From NCBI RefSeq assembly GCF_000003815.2, contig NC_049982.1, positions 20,077,139-20,141,138 of the forward strand: a stretch of 64,000 nt of DNA, written 5' to 3'. The stretch comes from Branchiostoma floridae (Eukaryota > Chordata > Leptocardii > Amphioxiformes > Branchiostomatidae). The number at the start of each line of letters is the position of its first letter. Positions within the stretch are counted from its first letter, which is position 1. Position numbers and translations under genes: made by a program. The notes beneath the pieces were generated by a model, which was not told the DNA's origin, did not search any database, and was given only the letters and a program-made list of their open reading frames with translations. Positions 1 through 13,300 of the stretch are shown piece after piece.

Positions 1-728
1 GAGGGCGAAACATATATTTATCCTTCTCAGTCTCTTGTGGAAGCTTCTTCGGTCAATCCTTTTGTCCAGTATATTATGCAAAGATAATGTCTATGTGCTG
101 TTACTAAACAAAATAGTTCAGGGTAACTGATGATGCCAAACAATTTACAAAGGTTGTCATTTAGGGTTCGCATAATTTATGTAACGTTACTGAAGAGTCC
201 ACTAGCTTCAAAACCCAAGACCATTTTGATAAACCGAGCCAGGCCTCCTTAAGTTAGATGAACCAAAGAGATTGAATACATCACCCAGCACCCACAACGA
301 ACTGACCCCTCCTTTACAGGTTTTGCAGCAACAAATAACTGTCTTGTTTCTTTTATATTGAATATTCCTTTTTCACCCTCCCAATTATGTTGATGTTTTG
401 AACCCTTTCATTCAAAGAAATTTTATTTTACCAATTTTGATTTAACATCTGAAAATTTTAAAAGAATAAGGTGGAACTGTAGTTTCATCATTGATTAATT
501 GATATCATACAATTGAAAAAGGTTGTTGTTGTTGTCCTCGTTTAACGTCTATTATTTCGCTAGACGTGGCCTCTTGGTGCTGAGTAATTAACACATGGTT
601 AGTTTTTGAGTCGAAAGTAACATGAAAGTAAGTCAAAGGCAACATCTAGTCTGACCTACATGTAAAAATACTGTGACCCAAATTCTCTTGAATGGTTTAT
701 AACGGACTCCGTTATTATGTTTGTCCAG
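1..728. other. 5' flank / first-intron sequence of VPS51, no exon recognised
   Basis: AT-rich noncoding sequence ahead of the first VPS51 exon I can place. That exon begins mid-codon after an acceptor at 728, so this stretch is probably intron and the initiating exon lies upstream of the window. No ORF with family resemblance, RNA gene or clear repeat was seen. Confidence 0.5.
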
Positions 729-1237
729 ACTCGCCGCCCCCTCCAGGGGAAGACGATGGTCGCCGCCGTAAGAGACACGGCATGCTGAAACTGTACTATG
801 GCTTACAGGTGAATTTGTGTACATCTTTGTTATACTTAATGTCATATACTTTATACTGATCGTCCGTCAGGATGTAAAGGACAAGAAGAATACTTTATTG
901 ATTGGATTCTTCTTACTAAGGTTTAAAACTTGAAATGTCGTTTTAACATTTGCTATTCCAAAGTTTCATTCATAACTTTTTATGTTTCCTGATCATAGAT
1001 TTTGTTCTCTGTGTTAAACTCTATATCATGTAACAGACCTGGTACTAGTATACATTACAAAACAGCATTAGTTTAGTCAGAATTAGGACTGGTCCGGTAC
1101 TAGGGACCTCTGCATTCTGGATAACTCACATTTTAGCATCCTGTTACTTTTCACATTTGATGTGAGGACATAAAGTGTGCAATAGACTTCTATGCAATAC
1201 TATAGGAAGACACAGTGAACATACACATATTTTGATA

Positions 1238-1310
<73 letters not shown>

Positions 1311-4300
1311 CTAGATCTACTTGTTCTTACTCATACATCTTATGTATGTATGTCTACAGGCAGAGTCGGGTAATAAGGGTACAACAGCCACCACAGACCC
1401 CTGTGACATCAACGGGGCCCACTTCAAGCCGGAGGTGTACCTGCAGCGTCTCATGCAGGAGAAGTCACTCAACGAACTCATGGACAAGGAGAGGGACATG
1501 GTCAGACGTAAGGAGCTTTATCATCTACAATACAACTGTTGTCTATATTTCTGCTGTTGTCTATAACTATATACTTACAGAAGATTATTTCATCAGAAAA
1601 AAATTAAGTACATGTATTGGATTTCTTACATTGAAACTTGCAAAAGTGTTTAAATCAGAATTGAGATTGTTGACAATATCACCTGTGCATCATTTTTCTT
1701 TTCCATTTCTTGATTATGAAACCTGGTACTGTCAGTATAGATATATGTAAATGGATGTAACAAATTGATTGTAAATTTGTGAAATTTTTTGCAGAAATCC
1801 GTTCCTTGGATAGTGACATGCAGACCCTGGTGTATGAAAATTACAACAAGTTTATCAGTGCTACTGACACAATCAGAAAGGTAAGCAGAAATAGGAGAAA
1901 CAGCCTTTTGTTTAGGAATATGAAAATAGTCTTTACTCTTTAGTTTACATTTAAAAAGAGCATCAAGACATCATAATATTTTGCAGTTATTATCACAGAA
2001 GTGGTGGTGCCATTTCTTATTTTGTAGTCAACAATTTGACAATTTTAACAATTGAGTGACACTAAGTATTTTTCTTTGGTTAAAATGTGCTTGTATTTAC
2101 TCTCTGGTCACATGGTTTAAGATATACTCTGTACTGTAATAGTACATAGCACAACTCCATTTTGTTGACATAGTTTGTTGCAAGCCTAGTACAGTAATGA
2201 GACAGCAGGTTTGATGTTTTCCATCCAATTCTTTAGATGAAGAACGACTTTAAGAAGATGGAAGATGAAATGGACCGCCTGGCCACCAACATGGAGTCCA
2301 TCACAGAGTTCAGCGCCCGGATCAGCGGGACTCTACAGGACAGACGACAGCAGATTACCAAACTATCAGGGGTGCACATGCTGTTGAAAAAGGTGGGTTA
2401 GATGCTATCATGCAATCTGAAATGTCTTACTTATTTTGTCATTCACTACTTGTACTAAGATGTAGAATTCACACCCTTAAATTTGGCCAATCTTCCTTTT
2501 GATTTTCAAAACAAAAATCTTACCCAAGCTTTGAAACAGTACTGAATTTTGTTGTGTCCTTCTTACAGCTCCAGTTCCTGTTTGAGCTGCCGGCACGACT
2601 GAAGAAGTGTATTGAGATGCAGGCGTATGGACAGGCTGTCAGGTAACATTGTCTGCTTCACAGAAGCAGGAGTAGGATAGCTTCGGTATCATTGTAGACA
2701 ATTGACATTTTTCCTGGATACTTCATGAAAATACTTGTTGCATTGTGTTGTGCTGTAATGACGTAAGTTCAGATGATATTTTGTTAAATGTATTTGTCTT
2801 ACTCAAGGTTTTTCTCTCCAACCCTGACAGATACTACACCAAGGCCCGTACAGTTCTGGACCAGTATCAGCACATGCCATCCTTCCATGGCATCAGGGAG
2901 GACTGTTCTGTTATTGTTGCTGAACTCTGTGTCAAGCTCAGGGAGCAGTTTAAAAACAAAGAGGTACGACAGTCAAATATAGCGCTGTCATAAGATAAAT
3001 TTTATTACTTGATGGCACCTTAAGGCACATTCCCAGCAGTCTGCCAAAATTAGCATTCTAGCCAATAGAAGACAGAGACTGCAACTTTGTGTCTACCACT
3101 TCATCATTTGCATTTTTACATCACACTGATGTAACTTGACCAAGAGTAGGTAAGGCTATTGGATTGTGTCTTTTAGGGCAATATGTATATGAATTATGTA
3201 TGCATCAGCATAAAATAGAACAGAACTTCTCCCCTATTATGTACTTACATTGTACCAAAACGTGCTGACAAAGTTTGATGTGACCCTTGATTGTTCATGC
3301 ACGTGTGATAATGCCTGATTCCCACCTCCCCAGTCTGATGCTCACCAGCTGGCGGAGTGTGTGGATCTCCTGCTGCAGCTGAAGGAGCCGGCAGACGAGC
3401 TTTGTGATGAGTTTCTTCTACAGTAAGTCTTTCATTCTTTTGTGTACTGATAGTCTCCAACATACAAGGCTTTAGATGCCCACTTGAAAGGTAATACTTG
3501 AAACAATTAACATTCATAGGATACTTAGTATCTCTCTCACCTGCGTACATTCCAATGTCTCTTAGACACATTCCTCATAGCTTCTAAAAATGCAGGTAAG
3601 AGACAGTACTGATTGTGTAAATGAAAACTCCAATATCCTATGTTCTACCAACCTGATGAAATTATTTACAACATTCATGTATCAAATAGTCGTAAATAGC
3701 ATAGCAAACAGTTAGCCTGTACATTTATGCAAATTTAGAGATAATTTGCATGAGTTTTGTATGCAGTGTCAAGATACATCATATGCAGGATGTGTGTACT
3801 TTGCAGTTGGCAAATTACAACTAGTCAAGGGAATGATGGTACTTTAGTAATAATGAGAAAATGCCACATGATATGCATAAAAAGATTATACGCTTGCAAG
3901 TTATTATGTGAAACAAAAAATAGGGGAAGATTTCAATGCTTTTTGGCATATTTCTTCAATGTTTCAGAGCCAAGGTATAGCCCAATTACATGTAGCTACA
4001 TCACAAAACACATTTCCCTGCCTACAGATGTTCTCTAAGATAGAACACAAGATCATCCATCATTTCCTGTCCCACCTCAAACCTGGCAAACTCTGGTACA
4101 TAACCAAAGAGCTGGAACACCATGTGAAAGCCTGACATGTAATGCTTCAGTTGGACCTGTACACCTGCCTTTTCCAACCTTTTGCTGAAGAAAATGCCAT
4201 TGTCTCTGATGGAATCATGTTCACAGACAGCTATGTATGTCATGGGTAGTTGTTTTAGGTCAGTCTGCTCAGCCATCAGTGGGGATATGTACGGGTGGAG

Positions 4301-7300
4301 GAGATTCGCACCTTTGGGCTTCAGTCCAACTTCGTCTGCGGACATCTTTTTACCCGGTGGACGGGGCGGAATGTTGGGGTTGATAAGATGTGGGTCGAGA
4401 TAGTCTGCATAGTGGGAGGAGTTAAACTTGTCTGAAAGGTTTTCGTGAGTCAGAAATGTCTGCACCAGAGACAGGTCACCCACAAGATAGTTTGACAGGA
4501 ACAACGCAACTTTTTCATTGGTTAAGGGATACACATGGCCGCTTTGTCTGTAAGAAGGAGTGTCCAGACTCACAAACTGTGTTCCAGGGTAAATCAGGGC
4601 TTGAAGTCGAGGCATTGGCGTGAAGTTCTGTTGGCTCAGCTTCAGTGATACGGTTGCAGAAAGATGTCCCCCTGCACTGTCACCAGCCACTGCAATGCGG
4701 GAGGGGTCCACATTATACTGCTCTGCATGGCGAATGAAGTGTTTGGTGGCTGCCAGGCAGTCGTCAAGCGCAGCAGGGTAGACGTGCTCTGGAGCTAGTC
4801 GATAATCCACAGATACAACCGTAACACCCAAGGTCTTGGCCAGGTGAAAGGTTATATGGTGATGCGAGTTCACATCAAATAAACAGAACCCCCCTCCATG
4901 GTAGTAGATCAGTCCAGGACCCTTCCCAGTCTTCTTCCCACCTATAGGCTCATACAGTCGAACCTTGACCCCAGCAAACGTGGTATCAGTGACTTTGACA
5001 GATGGATCTTCCAATTTAACTTCTAGGACTTCCTGCATAGCCCTCATGAAGGCCAGTTTTGTTGTAAGGCCGAGGAATTCTGCGACAGTTGCCAGATCAT
5101 CTTGCAATATGATGCTGAAAATTAGTCCTCTGAACTTCCCCTTTTCCGCGATGCCTTCAGGGACTGGAGGGAAGTAATGCCAGGCAGCTAGCACAGCCAG
5201 CAGAGCCAGCACCACGGAGGCTTTAGTTAGAGCAGCCATGTTGCAGGAGATCCCCTTTGAACCTTGGTCCTCTAGTTCATTCCAGTTGGTCAAAGTTCAA
5301 TTGCAAAGAATGAGGGGGTGTGACTGTTCACAAGTTAATTATTAAGTGGGTCAATAAACAGTGTCTGGTTTTTTTTCTGTTAGAAGAATGTATTTGTCCC
5401 AGGCGATAAAAAATGTGGACAAAACTTGGGCAAGTCTCTTACTGGTATACATGTAACGGCTGTAACATGCATTTTGTAGCTTGGGGTTCAGGATTGCTTC
5501 TGATCTTGGTCAAACAGGTCTAGACTGTATTCGTATAATAAACATGTTGACACAAGACCCATGATTTAAATGGGAGTAAGTTCTTTGATGACTGCCTGTA
5601 GAGTCTTGATGGGTACTTGATTAGATGGCCATGGAAGAAACTTACATAGTCACATGCACACACACACACGTGCACATGTGCATGCACATGTACACAAAGA
5701 CACATACACATGCATGCACATGCATATACACACGTACAGAAGCATTCAAACACACAGTGTCACACACATGTGCACATTCACATGCACACGTACACAAGCA
5801 TGAACACATACACACAAAAACACACACATACACACACACACACACACACACAATGCCCACCTAGACACAAAAAAACACATACGGAATTGTTACTGGTAGC
5901 CATACAATGTAATTGAACAATTGGCTCGTTCAAACTTTGATTGACAGTGGAAAGTAGTAGTTGCATGTCTACATCGTTGTATAAAAACTGTGAAACTTGG
6001 ATGTGGTAATCAGGTGCTGTCTCATGTTTGACAGTGCCCGACACAAGGTGGATGAGGACCTGGAGATGTTGCGGCTGCAGCTGCGGATGTTGGAGGAGGG
6101 GCAGGTGCCATCACCTGGTGATCCTGGGGACGGAGACAAGCCTCATCCCATGGTGGGACAGACCTGAACTTAGCCTATCATTTTTATATCATATCATCTC
6201 CTAGTTATGATAAATCTACTTTTTAGTGCTATCAACTGGTGATTCACCTTTATACAATTGTGTTGTTATCTGTGTATTTAAAAAGCTATGTGGAGGGTAG
6301 TATAAGTAACGCTGGTTCTTCTTTATCTGTGGGGTAACCTATATCCATTGTTTTTAGAAACAGGATGTATTTAGGGATGTCATCAAGTCAACGGTGGTTT
6401 CAAACTGCAATGTTTTGACAATATCACAATTTTAAAAACAACCGTCCTTCGACTTGATATCTCTGAATACCCTATTTTAAAAAAACAACGGATACAGGTA
6501 AGTCATATAAAGGTGAACTAGCGTTAGATATTATATGTAGGGGGATGTAATGGTTGTTTATTTATTAGAAAATAAGTCAAACTCGAAGTGCTTGTCTTTA
6601 ATATATATTCCCATGCAGGATGTTCTGGAGTTTACCGACACTGGCTGTAACGTGTTCCTGAGTGACATGTGTCTTGTCATCGCCTCATACAAGGACCTGT
6701 TCATTAACAGACCTGGCACTGGGTAGGTCTACACAGAATCAGATACCTCACAGAATAAGTGGCCTTTAACTTGCCCTAGATTTGTGCTTTGGTGATACCA
6801 TGGAGTCTTTTCATGATTTTTGGTTGTACTTATAACGTTTCAAGAACATGGAGCTTAATCTTTTGCAGCTTAAACATCAGAACATAACAGATAGACTTCC
6901 TAAGCAATCCATACATAGGAGTCAGATGTACATGTATAAAAAAGTCATTATCTCATTATCTCCAGTCTTTGCCATGTTGCTATAGTAACAGCTTGACCCC
7001 ATGTGAGTTTATTGTGTGTTCTCAGCGTGCAGGAACAGGCCCATCTGGAGAAGGTAGCCAACCAGAAGCTGGAGGTGTTTGTCAACTCTCTGATGGGACA
7101 GTACTTCAGCTATGTGGAACAGAGGGTGCAACTGGAGGTTAGAACATACTGTCCGTTTTGTATCTTACCAATCCTCTACTGTTATATCTGTAATAGTTCT
7201 AGAAAAAGGGGTAAGGGATGTGAAGACCACCACTTACCATGTTTTCACCCTAATTATTATGGTTTCATCCTTGACAGTAATACAAAATCCTTGTGCTTTC

Positions 7301-10300
7301 ATCACATTGAAACTTTATTATGTAACATGCTTAGTAGTCATTATGATAGTAGTACTGTCAGATCATCACGGCCACATCACCCCAGACAGTTTCGCCATCT
7401 TGCTGCTGATAGACAGAACTGGAGGAAGCTTGCAGTCGCCTGTGCGGCAGCCGGCTGATGATGATGGTGATGACTGTCAGCATAATTTACAATATTTCAA
7501 TTTGATACAGTAACTCATCATCATTGCCACAAAGTTAGAAGAGTGAAATGGTTATTAGACAATTTAGATAGAGTTTCCTCTCCTGTAACAGAAAGAGTCA
7601 TCAGACAACACCCTGTTGGTACGAGCACTGGACCGCTTCCACCGCAGACTACAGGCTGTGGAGAAACTCCTGCCAGAGACAGAGTCTACAAGGTTGGAGA
7701 ATATCCTTTTATAGGCTTTAACTTTTTAGTGGGTTACAACACAAAGTCGTTTACATAATTATACAAAACAACTTGTATTGTAAGCAGTCAGCATTGTAGC
7801 AGGCATAAACATGGTGTTCTCACTAGTATCAGTAAAATATTTCCAGGAGAATCTCATTTTGGAATGAGTCTTAGATCAAAATCACTTGTTATATTTCCAT
7901 CCATACTTTCAATGTACGCTATAGTTGCTTTATTTTCAATGATTGCTATAGTTGCTCACAAATGAGGCCATTCTAGTTCTGTTCAAATTATGGAGAATTA
8001 ACTACTAAATTTATATAATTAGTCTTTTAAGATAAGTATATTTCCTTCCAGCTCTGCTACAGGCATTGTGGCCAAGATGGCACATGACAGAGTTATCCAC
8101 TATTCTGAGGCACTCAGGAGACATTTTGCAGGTCTGTTCATGGGTTCACCTTGATTGTTGTGTTGTAAGGTACACATAGATGGCACACAATCTCCTGTGT
8201 CACTCAAGTTCAATTCTTTTAAAATGTTTTTTTAAATACATGAACTGTTAATACATACATGGATGGACATAAAAGCAACATTGTAGCCTGCTATACTTTG
8301 CTATAAAACTGGCTGAATTAAGTTAGTTTTAGTCTTAAACAAGACCATATCACGTCCAGGACAAAAGACACATAGAAAAAACTGCTATAATGGAATATTC
8401 CCATTAACTATGCAAATGTATTCCTATTTTGCATAATTAGTATTTCATTTTGTAAAACATTGTCTAAGGTACCTACATACCTAGTGTCATAATCATTAAA
8501 ATCCGTTGTTCCCTTCTTGAGTTATGAAAAGTCCTTTTTAGCAACAAATTTCTACCCATTTTGAACTACATGGTACGGTCCGCCTGTGACATGTGGAGGT
8601 CAAGGAGTCATGACCCATGGGCCTAAGGAACGCGTCAACTGTGGTGTGCAGGCTAGGGGTGGAATCAACCAAACCAGGCTGGGGGGTTGTAATGCTTCAG
8701 AAGTTTATGACAAAAATGCCCCTGCTATCCCTAAACTAGCCGCTAGGGGGCCCAAACTTATGTCACTAATTCCTGACCACAAGAGCTATCTAACACCCAA
8801 AATTCGTGACCATAGCTTGTTCAGAAGATGAGAAAACACACCCGGAAGTTGCGCTGCAGTACCAAGGGAAGTTGCTAGGGGGCCCAAAATCTAATCATTT
8901 CCAGCTTTCATCACACCCTACCAACACACCAAGTATGAAACCAATCCACCCAACCGTTCTTGAGTTATCTTGTTTACACACACACAGACAAACGCAGGGT
9001 AAAATATAACCTCCATTCCATTACATTTCATGGAGGTAAATAGCAACCTTTACATATACAACATAACATATTTATGAATAATCAATACACCAAATTTAAG
9101 CCAGTTCATCAGCTGCAAGATAAACCTACATTACCTTTTTTCTAATGCTAGCACATACAGTACATGAATTTTGTAGCTAGCATACTGCATGCCTGATGTT
9201 GTGTTGCTGGTGTGTTGTTCAGACTGCCTGACAGATGTACGACAGAGTCTGGCTGCCTCACGCTCACTCAGTAAACAGGAGGGCAGCAACCTGGGAGACC
9301 TGCTGCAGACAACAGCCACCTCCATCTTAGACCAGCTCAAGACTGTGCTGTCAGATCTCAGGGTGTGCTGTCTTTTAGTAGTTCTTTTACTAATTCGACA
9401 GTCTATGGGAAACGTCACATGAAAATGTTGTTACAATTCTCGTAGATTATCATTCAGCTTACTAGTATAAAATTGTTTGTCATTTGTCATTTTCTTTCTT
9501 CTTGCTTTTCTCTTAGGCTTACCCTCCATAATCCTTATGGTCTATCCCAATGCACAATTTATGCTTTTTATTAACACATATCAATGTGTGTTACCCTTGA
9601 AAGGAATATCAGCACTATATGGAGTCTCCATGGCATGACATCCATAAAACTAAACTGCCTCTTGTTTTCCACTGAAACAGGCTTTCATCGAGTCAGACAT
9701 CACGTTTGCGATGCAGCCGTACTTCCGCGAGCCGTTCTGTGTCCAGGACGTCAGGGAAGGTCTCGTGGTCGGGTTCCTCAAACATATGTTTACTGCCTGC
9801 TCTGTAAGTAATGCTGCCAATCGGACCAGGAACTTCTGGAGAAAATTTAATCAAATGATTGCTGTTCATATAGGATTCAAAATTGCTATTGTTTGACTTG
9901 TGCTTCAGATAATACATGGAATTCAGTGCTTGGTTCACTGTGTCTTGTTATACAGGAGTTTTGTGAAGGTTCAGGGGACAAGAGTTCTGCCCCCCCACCT
10001 CTCATCCTGCTGCTGTCTCGACTATGTCTGGACTATGACATGACCACCATCAGCTATCTGGTGAGTAGGAATATTAAAGTGGAGGAGGGAGGGTGAAAGA
10101 GCAAGCAAATGGATGGCTGAAAGTGAAAGTAGGAATTGAAGGGATGTGTGTTTAGCAATAAGGGTGTTTCCATAAAGTCAATATACAGTGTAATCATGGG
10201 ATTCTTTATTACTAATACTAATATTACTGTCGGCAGAAGGTTATTTATTTGATACGTTCCCTGGGCTGGGTATGTTTGTTGTTTTATGATCAGCATAACT

Positions 10301-13300
10301 CAATAAGTTGTAGGTGGATCTTTGTGATATTTGGTAGTTGGGTGTGTATTGGGAAAAAAACTTAATGTTGATAAATGATTGGCCTCTTATTGCTTTCCTA
10401 TGGTATTGCAGAGGTACTTCTGGCTTGATAGTTAAGTAGATTTGTGATGGAATGTCCTATTAGTATATAAACCTATCATGTTGTTCTCTCAGACCTTCCT
10501 TAAGTCGCTAACAGATTTTCTCTATGTCGTAGATTTCCCTGACTGATGAACAGTTTCTTGTGGAGGACAAGTCTGCTGTGACACCCCTGTCAGAACTGTG
10601 TAACCTGGCTAAGGACACTGCACAGAAACTCTTGGACCATTATGTTAAAGTGCAGGGGTTGACCATTTCACAGGTAGGGATTGATTTGTTGGCTACACCT
10701 CAGCCTGAAGTGTGTTGATTGGTTAGAGGTAAACTATTGGATGGCTGTCTATAGTCTTAAGGTCTAACAACTTCATGTAAATTACATTGGAGAATTTCAA
10801 GTGCATAGCATTATCAGACCCTTTCATGAAGCCAAATTTATTATGAGAATTTTTAAATCAAAATTGCATGACTTTGTCCAGGGCCACTTTTTTTTATCAA
10901 CCCAATATCAGATTATTTCTCACTGTAGGTGTAGTGTTTGTAGGGAAGTTTGTCTGAAACCTGATTTCATTTTACTATAATAGTCTTTACACTTTAAAAG
11001 TATGTTTTGTATATGCCAAGTCCAATAGCTTAACTTTGTTTTCCTGAAGAAAAATATGACGAATCCCTTGGTTTTGTGTAGAATACTGTAAATGCAGAAA
11101 CTTTTGCGCTGGTTTAATGTTTGCGGTTTTAACCACAAACATAAAACCACCTCAAAACTTTTTTCATGGCAGTAAGAGACTACAGTGCATGGTGCTAGAT
11201 CTACCACAAACTTAACACCACCGCAAAATTAAATCCCTGCGAACTTAAATGCATTTACAGTACCCTGGCTTTAGCAGAGATCATAAATGGAGGCTGGGTG
11301 TTAGAAGCTGTCCAGTGTGATTGATGTGTTCTCCTGTGGACACTAATGCACCTAATTTCCTGCCCCCATAACTACGTCCTGCACGGGAAATCACTTGAAA
11401 TGATTGCTGAGCCTGTATCAGTTTATGCAAGAGCTAGTTCATCATTTGCATGTAATGTGTAGTGTGTTGTTTTGTGGTTCTCATCGTCAAGAATGGCTGT
11501 GATATAGAATACGGTATACCAGACCGATTGTACCTTTTCTTCTTCTCCGTCATTTTGCAGTAATTTAATTGAGATAAAGTACATGTATATCCTGCTTGGT
11601 CCCTGTAAATGTTAAACTTTTTGTGGCGGTTTTATTTTCACTGTTTTCAGTGACCTCTCCACCACAAATTCACCAGGAATGTGTCCCTTGTATGACTACT
11701 GTACTACATGGTTATTTCAACAGCAAATTCACCACAAAATAAAACCACCATAACAGTAAACAAATTTACATTTACTGTAACAAATTTAATAAAGTACGTA
11801 CAGTACATTTAGTGATTATCCATAAATATATCATAGCCCATTAGACAACTTGACAAACTTTAGTTTTTGGTGACTGTACCAAGTCAATTCACTCTCACTT
11901 TGATGTACAATGTACACATACTTCTATATATACACTGCTCGAGTGCTCGTGTAACATTAAGTCAGGAAGAGAACGGAATCAAAGCAATTATTATGTTTTG
12001 CCCACATCTACAGATGCTGAGGAAAAGTGTGGAGACCCGTGACTGGCTGAACACCATTGAGCCCCGTAATGTCCGCGCTGTCATGAAGAGAGTTGTGGAG
12101 GATGTCACAGCTATAGACTCACAGGTACATATTGTGCTTACATTATTGTGAGTTGGAAGAAGGTTTTGGAAATGTTTGACTCAGCGATTGTTGCTTCACA
12201 ATTTCAAAATGGTGTGTTGTCTGTTCATTGCTGTTATGTATTTTTTCTTGAGTCAATTTTGGGTCATATGTCTGTGATATTGTCCTGTTAGGTTGGACTA
12301 TTGTATGAAGAAGGACTGAGGAAGGCCCACAGTAGTGACTCCAGTAAAAGGACGTTTCCCTACAGTTCCTCTCGGCAGAACCAGAGGTCTCAGTGGAGCA
12401 GCTATGCACCAAGGTACATGGTTAGGGGGTGGCAGAACTGCATGGGTTCTAATGGTACACACAAACTGAGGGGCAGGGGAGTAGAAAAGGGCACCGCCCC
12501 CTTTGCAAATGTAGACTCTCCCAGTGGAATAAAAGAAGAGGCACAGGCCTTATGATTTTTACTTTTGCAGTGACCTCCCCCTGAATTCATGACACTGTAA
12601 ATATGCGTTTCCAGGATATTACTGCTGTATACGGAACTATTTCCACCGCAAACGTAATGTGAAAACCTCTGATTCCTTCCTACTGTAAAGAAAATACATT
12701 TAACAGTTTCTGTAAGTAGTACCTGTTAGATATGATGAGAGGGACTATCTAAAAAAACTTCTTTACCCTGCAAATCCTACAGTTCCAACATGGATACCAG
12801 TTTGATGAGCAACATCCAGAAGCTGTTCTCGGAGCGGATTGAGATTTTCAGTGCCGTGGACTTCTCCAAAGTGTCTGTCCTCACGGGTATTATCAAGATC
12901 AGCCTTAAGGTACCAGGCTACTGTACTGTTAGCGTTGCATATTACTGTTGCAAGCCAAGCTTGTTTTTGCAGGATAATATGCATGATTACGTTTCGGTAG
13001 AGTTATGCTGTGGCATAATTTCTATAGTGTTCCTCTTTGTTTATACTGTGGTTACATTCATGTAGCAAAAAAACATTTCTCACAAAGCAGAGTATTTTCT
13101 ATGTGGTGAAAGGAAATATACAATGTAGCAAGAATCAATGTATGTTGTAATTTGACATGGCAAACTTTTCCTCCAGGCTTATGTCTGTGAGTGAAATATA
13201 ACTTTTACAAAATACATGTCCAGCCTTGCCCCCATGAAGGTTGAAGAACCAATGAGTAGATGTAGCGTGGTGTCAAGGTTAACTTTGAAAAATGTTATTT

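Noticed and set aside
619-628. ATGAAA followed by GTAAGT as the missing first VPS51 exon
   Set aside because: The phase does not join to the exon at 729, and the peptide is too short to test.
1175-1750. Long ORF running through the (TG)n tract
   Set aside because: It is mostly a dinucleotide-repeat translation overlapping the real VPS51 exon in another frame.
5240-5293. Earlier Met of the AADAC-like ORF as the start
   Set aside because: The extra 18 residues are polar and precede the hydrophobic anchor; the Met at 5239 aligns with the family start. It remains possible.
5520-5916. Overlapping ORFs rich in Cys/Val/His/Thr around the CA tract
   Set aside because: Simple-sequence artefacts present on both strands.
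7692-8051. Possible second AT-AC intron in VPS51, because ATATCCTTTT occurs at 7700-7709 just after the exon
   Set aside because: No AC acceptor with a good branch site keeps the frame. The GT-AG pair 7692/8052 preserves phase and gives a protein segment the same length as vertebrate VPS51.
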